The position numbers and the translations under genes were made by a program. DNA of 16,695 nucleotides from JBOGVA01 sp050692195 (lineage in GTDB: Bacteria > Actinomycetota > UBA4738): NCBI GenBank assembly GCA_050692195.1, contig JBOGVA010000047.1, positions 1 through 16,695 of the forward strand, read 5' to 3'. The notes below the pieces were generated by a model. It made no database searches. It was not told the DNA's origin and was given only the letters and a program-made list of their open reading frames with translations. Of this stretch, positions 14,938 to 16,695 are shown piece by piece. Numbering within the stretch: position 1 is the first letter of the stretch; every line of letters starts with the position of its first letter.

Positions 14938-16506
14938 GTGGATCGAGTGCGGAATCGAAACGTCCAACGCCAGAATCCAGGGGCCGATCCCCCGAGCCAT
15001 CGGTGGACGGCTCGCCCCGTCCTGAGCCTTCTCCTTCGGTGCATCGTCCTCCTGGTTCCTTTGGTCGCGGGCGCCGCCACCGCCCTGTGGCTCGACCATG
15101 CGCTCCCGAAGGCCACCGGTATCGGCGTCGTATGGCGGTGGGCCTTCATCCTGGTGGCCACGGTGATCGCCGTCAGGCTCGTCGACCGGGCGGCCCGCCG
15201 TCTCCTGCCGCTGGCCGTCTTGTTCAAGCTGTCGATGATCTTCCCCGACCGAGCCCCGTCCCGATTCGCCATGGCTCGTCGAGCCGGGAACGTGCGACTG
15301 CTGCATGATCGGGTGAGGCAGGCCAGGGAACATGGAGTGGATCACGACCCCGCGCGTGCCGCCGACACCATCCTCTCTCTCGTCGCGGCGCTGAGCGCCC
15401 ACGACCGGGCTACCCGCGGGCACTCGGAGAGGGTGCGGGCCCTCACCGACATGCTGGGAGACGAGCTGAAGCTTCCTTTGGAAGACCGCGACCGGCTGCG
15501 TTGGGCCGCCCTTTTGCACGACATCGGCAAGCTCCAGGTATCGGGGGCCATCCTGAACAAGCCCGGCAAGCCCGAGCCACACGAATGGGACATCCTCAAG
15601 CAGCACCCGGAGGAGGGAGCCCGCCTGGCCGCACCGCTCCTGGCCTGGCTGGGCCGGTGGGGATCCGCCATCGAACAACATCACGAGCGGTACGACGGGC
15701 GGGGCTATCCATATGGACTGAGCGGCGCCGAGATCTCCATCGGAGGCCGCATCGTGTGCCTGACCGACTCATTCGAGACCATGACCGCCGCCCGCCCCTA
15801 CAAGAAGCCCATGAGCGCATCCGCGGCGCGGGAGGAGCTTGCCCGCTGCGCCGGCGAGCAATTCGACCCCAACGTGGTCCGCTCGTTCCTGAACATCTCG
15901 CTGGGCCGTCTGCGATGGACCGTGGGTCCGGCTGCGTGGGTCGCGCAGATCCCCTTCATCGGGGAGCTCCACAGGGCCGGGTGGCAGGCCGCCACCGCCA
16001 CCTCGAGTGCGGCAAGCGCACTCAGCAAGGCTCTGGTGGGCGTCATCGCCCTGGTCATGGGCGGTTCAATCAACCTCCCCACGTACCGAGTGGAGAGGCC
16101 AGCGCCGGTGGCCGAGCCCAGCATCGTGCGGCCGGAGCAGGGACCACATGTGCCTCCATCCGACCCACGAAGCGAGTTCCCCCGTCCGGGAGATGGGTCG
16201 AATGGCGCGCCCAGAGACCCCACAGGCGAGGGAGACGACGTACCCGAGGGGCCGGACGAGCCGGACCAACCGCCTGGCGAGGGCGACATCATCGATGAGG
16301 TCGAGGACGTCCTGGAGGACCCGGTCGACGCCGTGGACGACATCGTCGACCCCGTGGAGGACATCCTCGAGGACCCGGTCGACGCCATAGAGGACATCCT
16401 GGAGGACCCGGTCGATGAAGTAGAGGACATCGTCGACCCGCTCGAGGACATCCTCGAGGACCCGCTCGACGACCTGGACGACATCGTCGACGGGCTGCTG
16501 CCCTGA
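14938..16506 (+). CDS. Membrane HD-GYP phosphodiesterase with acidic repeat tail
   Basis: The product is 522 aa. Two membrane helices lie near residues 28-52 and 61-82, with basic flanks placing both ends inside. The HD-GYP domain spans ~140-325: H162 in GHSERVRAL, HDIGK at 194-198, HHERYDGRGYPYG from H248, and DSFETMTAARPYKK. HD-GYP proteins hydrolyse c-di-GMP, so the enzyme likely opposes the neighbouring GGDEF protein. A third hydrophobic stretch at ~362-380 may be a membrane segment. It is followed by a Pro/Gly/Asp-rich linker and, from residue 453, an acidic repeat region (see repeat). If the third segment spans the membrane, the tail is extracytoplasmic. The start GTG 14938 has AGGGG touching it; GTG 14947, three codons later, has AGGGG 9 nt upstream and is equally likely. 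It converges with a cysteine-rich gene. Confidence 0.92.
   Translation: MDRVRNRNVQRQNPGADPPSHRWTARPVLSLLLRCIVLLVPLVAGAATALWLDHALPKATGIGVVWRWAFILVATVIAVRLVDRAARRLLPLAVLFKLSMIFPDRAPSRFAMARRAGNVRLLHDRVRQAREHGVDHDPARAADTILSLVAALSAHDRATRGHSERVRALTDMLGDELKLPLEDRDRLRWAALLHDIGKLQVSGAILNKPGKPEPHEWDILKQHPEEGARLAAPLLAWLGRWGSAIEQHHERYDGRGYPYGLSGAEISIGGRIVCLTDSFETMTAARPYKKPMSASAAREELARCAGEQFDPNVVRSFLNISLGRLRWTVGPAAWVAQIPFIGELHRAGWQAATATSSAASALSKALVGVIALVMGGSINLPTYRVERPAPVAEPSIVRPEQGPHVPPSDPRSEFPRPGDGSNGAPRDPTGEGDDVPEGPDEPDQPPGEGDIIDEVEDVLEDPVDAVDDIVDPVEDILEDPVDAIEDILEDPVDEVEDIVDPLEDILEDPLDDLDDIVDGLLP
16294..16500 (+). repeat. 87-bp in-frame tandem super-repeat encoding an acidic tail
   Basis: Two 87-bp units (16294-16380 and 16381-16467) and a partial third (16468-16500) each encode 29 residues arranged as 11 + 10 + 8. 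The first unit reads DEVEDVLEDPV, DAVDDIVDPV, EDILEDPV; the second DAIEDILEDPV, DEVEDIVDPL, EDILEDPL; the remainder is DDLDDIVDGLL. Each subunit has hydrophobic V/I/L positions between Asp/Glu and mostly ends in a Pro-containing break. The copies differ at synonymous and conservative positions, so they are not a recent expansion. Confidence 0.9.
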
Positions 16507-16530
16507 TCCGAAGCCTCCAAGCCGACCCTC

Positions 16531-16545
16531 CGCTAGCGCCTAGCG
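16531..16545. other. Perfect inverted repeat between convergent genes
   Basis: CGCTAG, CGC, CTAGCG forms a 6-bp stem with a 3-nt loop in the short region between the HD-GYP stop (16506) and the cysteine-rich gene, overlapping its stop codon. It could be a weak bidirectional transcription end, but there is no T-run on either side, so a terminator role is only a guess. Confidence 0.35.
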
Positions 16546-16695
16546 AACCCCAGAGGCTCGAATGACCGTCGCGCCCTTCGGTGCCGAGCCGGCCAGCTGG
16601 CACGGGTTGTAGCAGGCAACGCGCCCGCAGCACAGCTCGCAATCGGGCTCGGTGGGGCCGCACTTCTGGCCCGGCCCGCAGTCGGCGTCGGTCTC
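16540..16695 (-). CDS. C-terminal end of a cysteine-rich protein (partial)
   Basis: On the minus strand the frame is open from the window edge for 51 codons to a TAG at 16542-16540; the start is outside. The 51 residues include eight cysteines within 27 residues: CGPGQKCG, then DCELCCGRVACYNPC. An uncharged to basic tail follows. Third positions are strongly G/C, as in the neighbouring genes, which supports a real coding region. The cysteine spacing suggests a small disulfide-bonded or metal-binding module. I do not recognise the family and assign no function. The gene is convergent with the HD-GYP gene, with 33 nt between the stops. Confidence 0.6.
   Translation of the reverse strand, partial: ETDADCGPGQKCGPTEPDCELCCGRVACYNPCQLAGSAPKGATVIRASGVR

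Noticed and set aside
16294..16500. Possible CRISPR-like or satellite repeat
   Set aside because: The units are directly adjoining, in frame, diverged at codon level and encode a continuous protein tail; there are no spacers.
16289..16663. A 124-codon minus-strand frame across the acidic repeat and past the HD-GYP stop
   Set aside because: It is a repeat-driven shadow rich in Arg/Pro/Cys. The better minus-strand candidate in this region is the separate frame ending at 16540.
1..16695. Mobile element, tRNA or CRISPR array
   Set aside because: No transposase or integrase motif, terminal inverted repeats, tRNA cloverleaf end or spaced direct repeats were seen; codon use is uniform across the window.

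Overview
The window is a GC-rich bacterial chromosomal segment, most likely from an actinobacterium (Actinomycetota). The evidence is G/C-heavy third codon positions, GTG and TTG starts, a homodimeric AceE that reads like the mycobacterial type, an RNase H gene next to a C4 zinc-ribbon coiled-coil gene (as in Mycobacterium Rv2228c/Rv2229c), and possible leaderless promoters. I cannot place it below phylum. It looks like ordinary core chromosome: no insertion sequence, phage gene, CRISPR array or tRNA is visible.

Layout. (1) 1-4202, plus strand: the C-terminal part of a dihydrolipoamide acyltransferase (E2), overlapping lipB (octanoyltransferase) by 4 nt, then aceE (homodimeric pyruvate dehydrogenase E1). 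(2) 4227-7293, minus strand: a compact four-gene block, in transcription order an ACP-PlsC acyltransferase fusion, a thioredoxin-TPR protein (YbbN/CnoX-like), an ECF sigma factor, and a single-pass membrane protein overlapping the sigma gene by 4 nt (candidate anti-sigma factor). (3) 7411-10510, plus strand: E1 alpha and E1 beta of a 2-oxoacid dehydrogenase (branched-chain type most likely), then lipA (lipoyl synthase). (4) 10517-12078, minus strand: RNase P RNA (rnpB), an RNase HI-type gene and a zinc-ribbon coiled-coil gene. (5) 12205-13755, plus: a gamma-glutamyltransferase-family gene. (6) 13864-16506, plus: a response regulator with a GGDEF domain, then a membrane HD-GYP protein with a long acidic repeat tail. 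(7) 16540-16695, minus: the C-terminal end of a cysteine-rich protein.

How the genes work together. Regions 1 and 3 form a lipoate-dependent oxidative decarboxylation locus. LipB and LipA make the lipoyl cofactor on the E2 (and GcvH-type) carriers. AceE and E1 alpha/beta are two unrelated E1 types that would feed acyl groups to E2. Only one E2 is visible, and its sequence looks branched-chain-like. Region 2 is an envelope and stress block (phospholipid acylation, chaperone-like thioredoxin, extracytoplasmic signalling). Region 6 pairs a putative c-di-GMP synthase with a putative c-di-GMP phosphodiesterase.

The least familiar items are the acidic 29-residue super-repeat at the end of the HD-GYP protein, the ACP-PlsC fusion, the non-canonical sigma-factor partner, and the cysteine-rich protein cut by the window edge. 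I did not find a clearly new multi-gene system.
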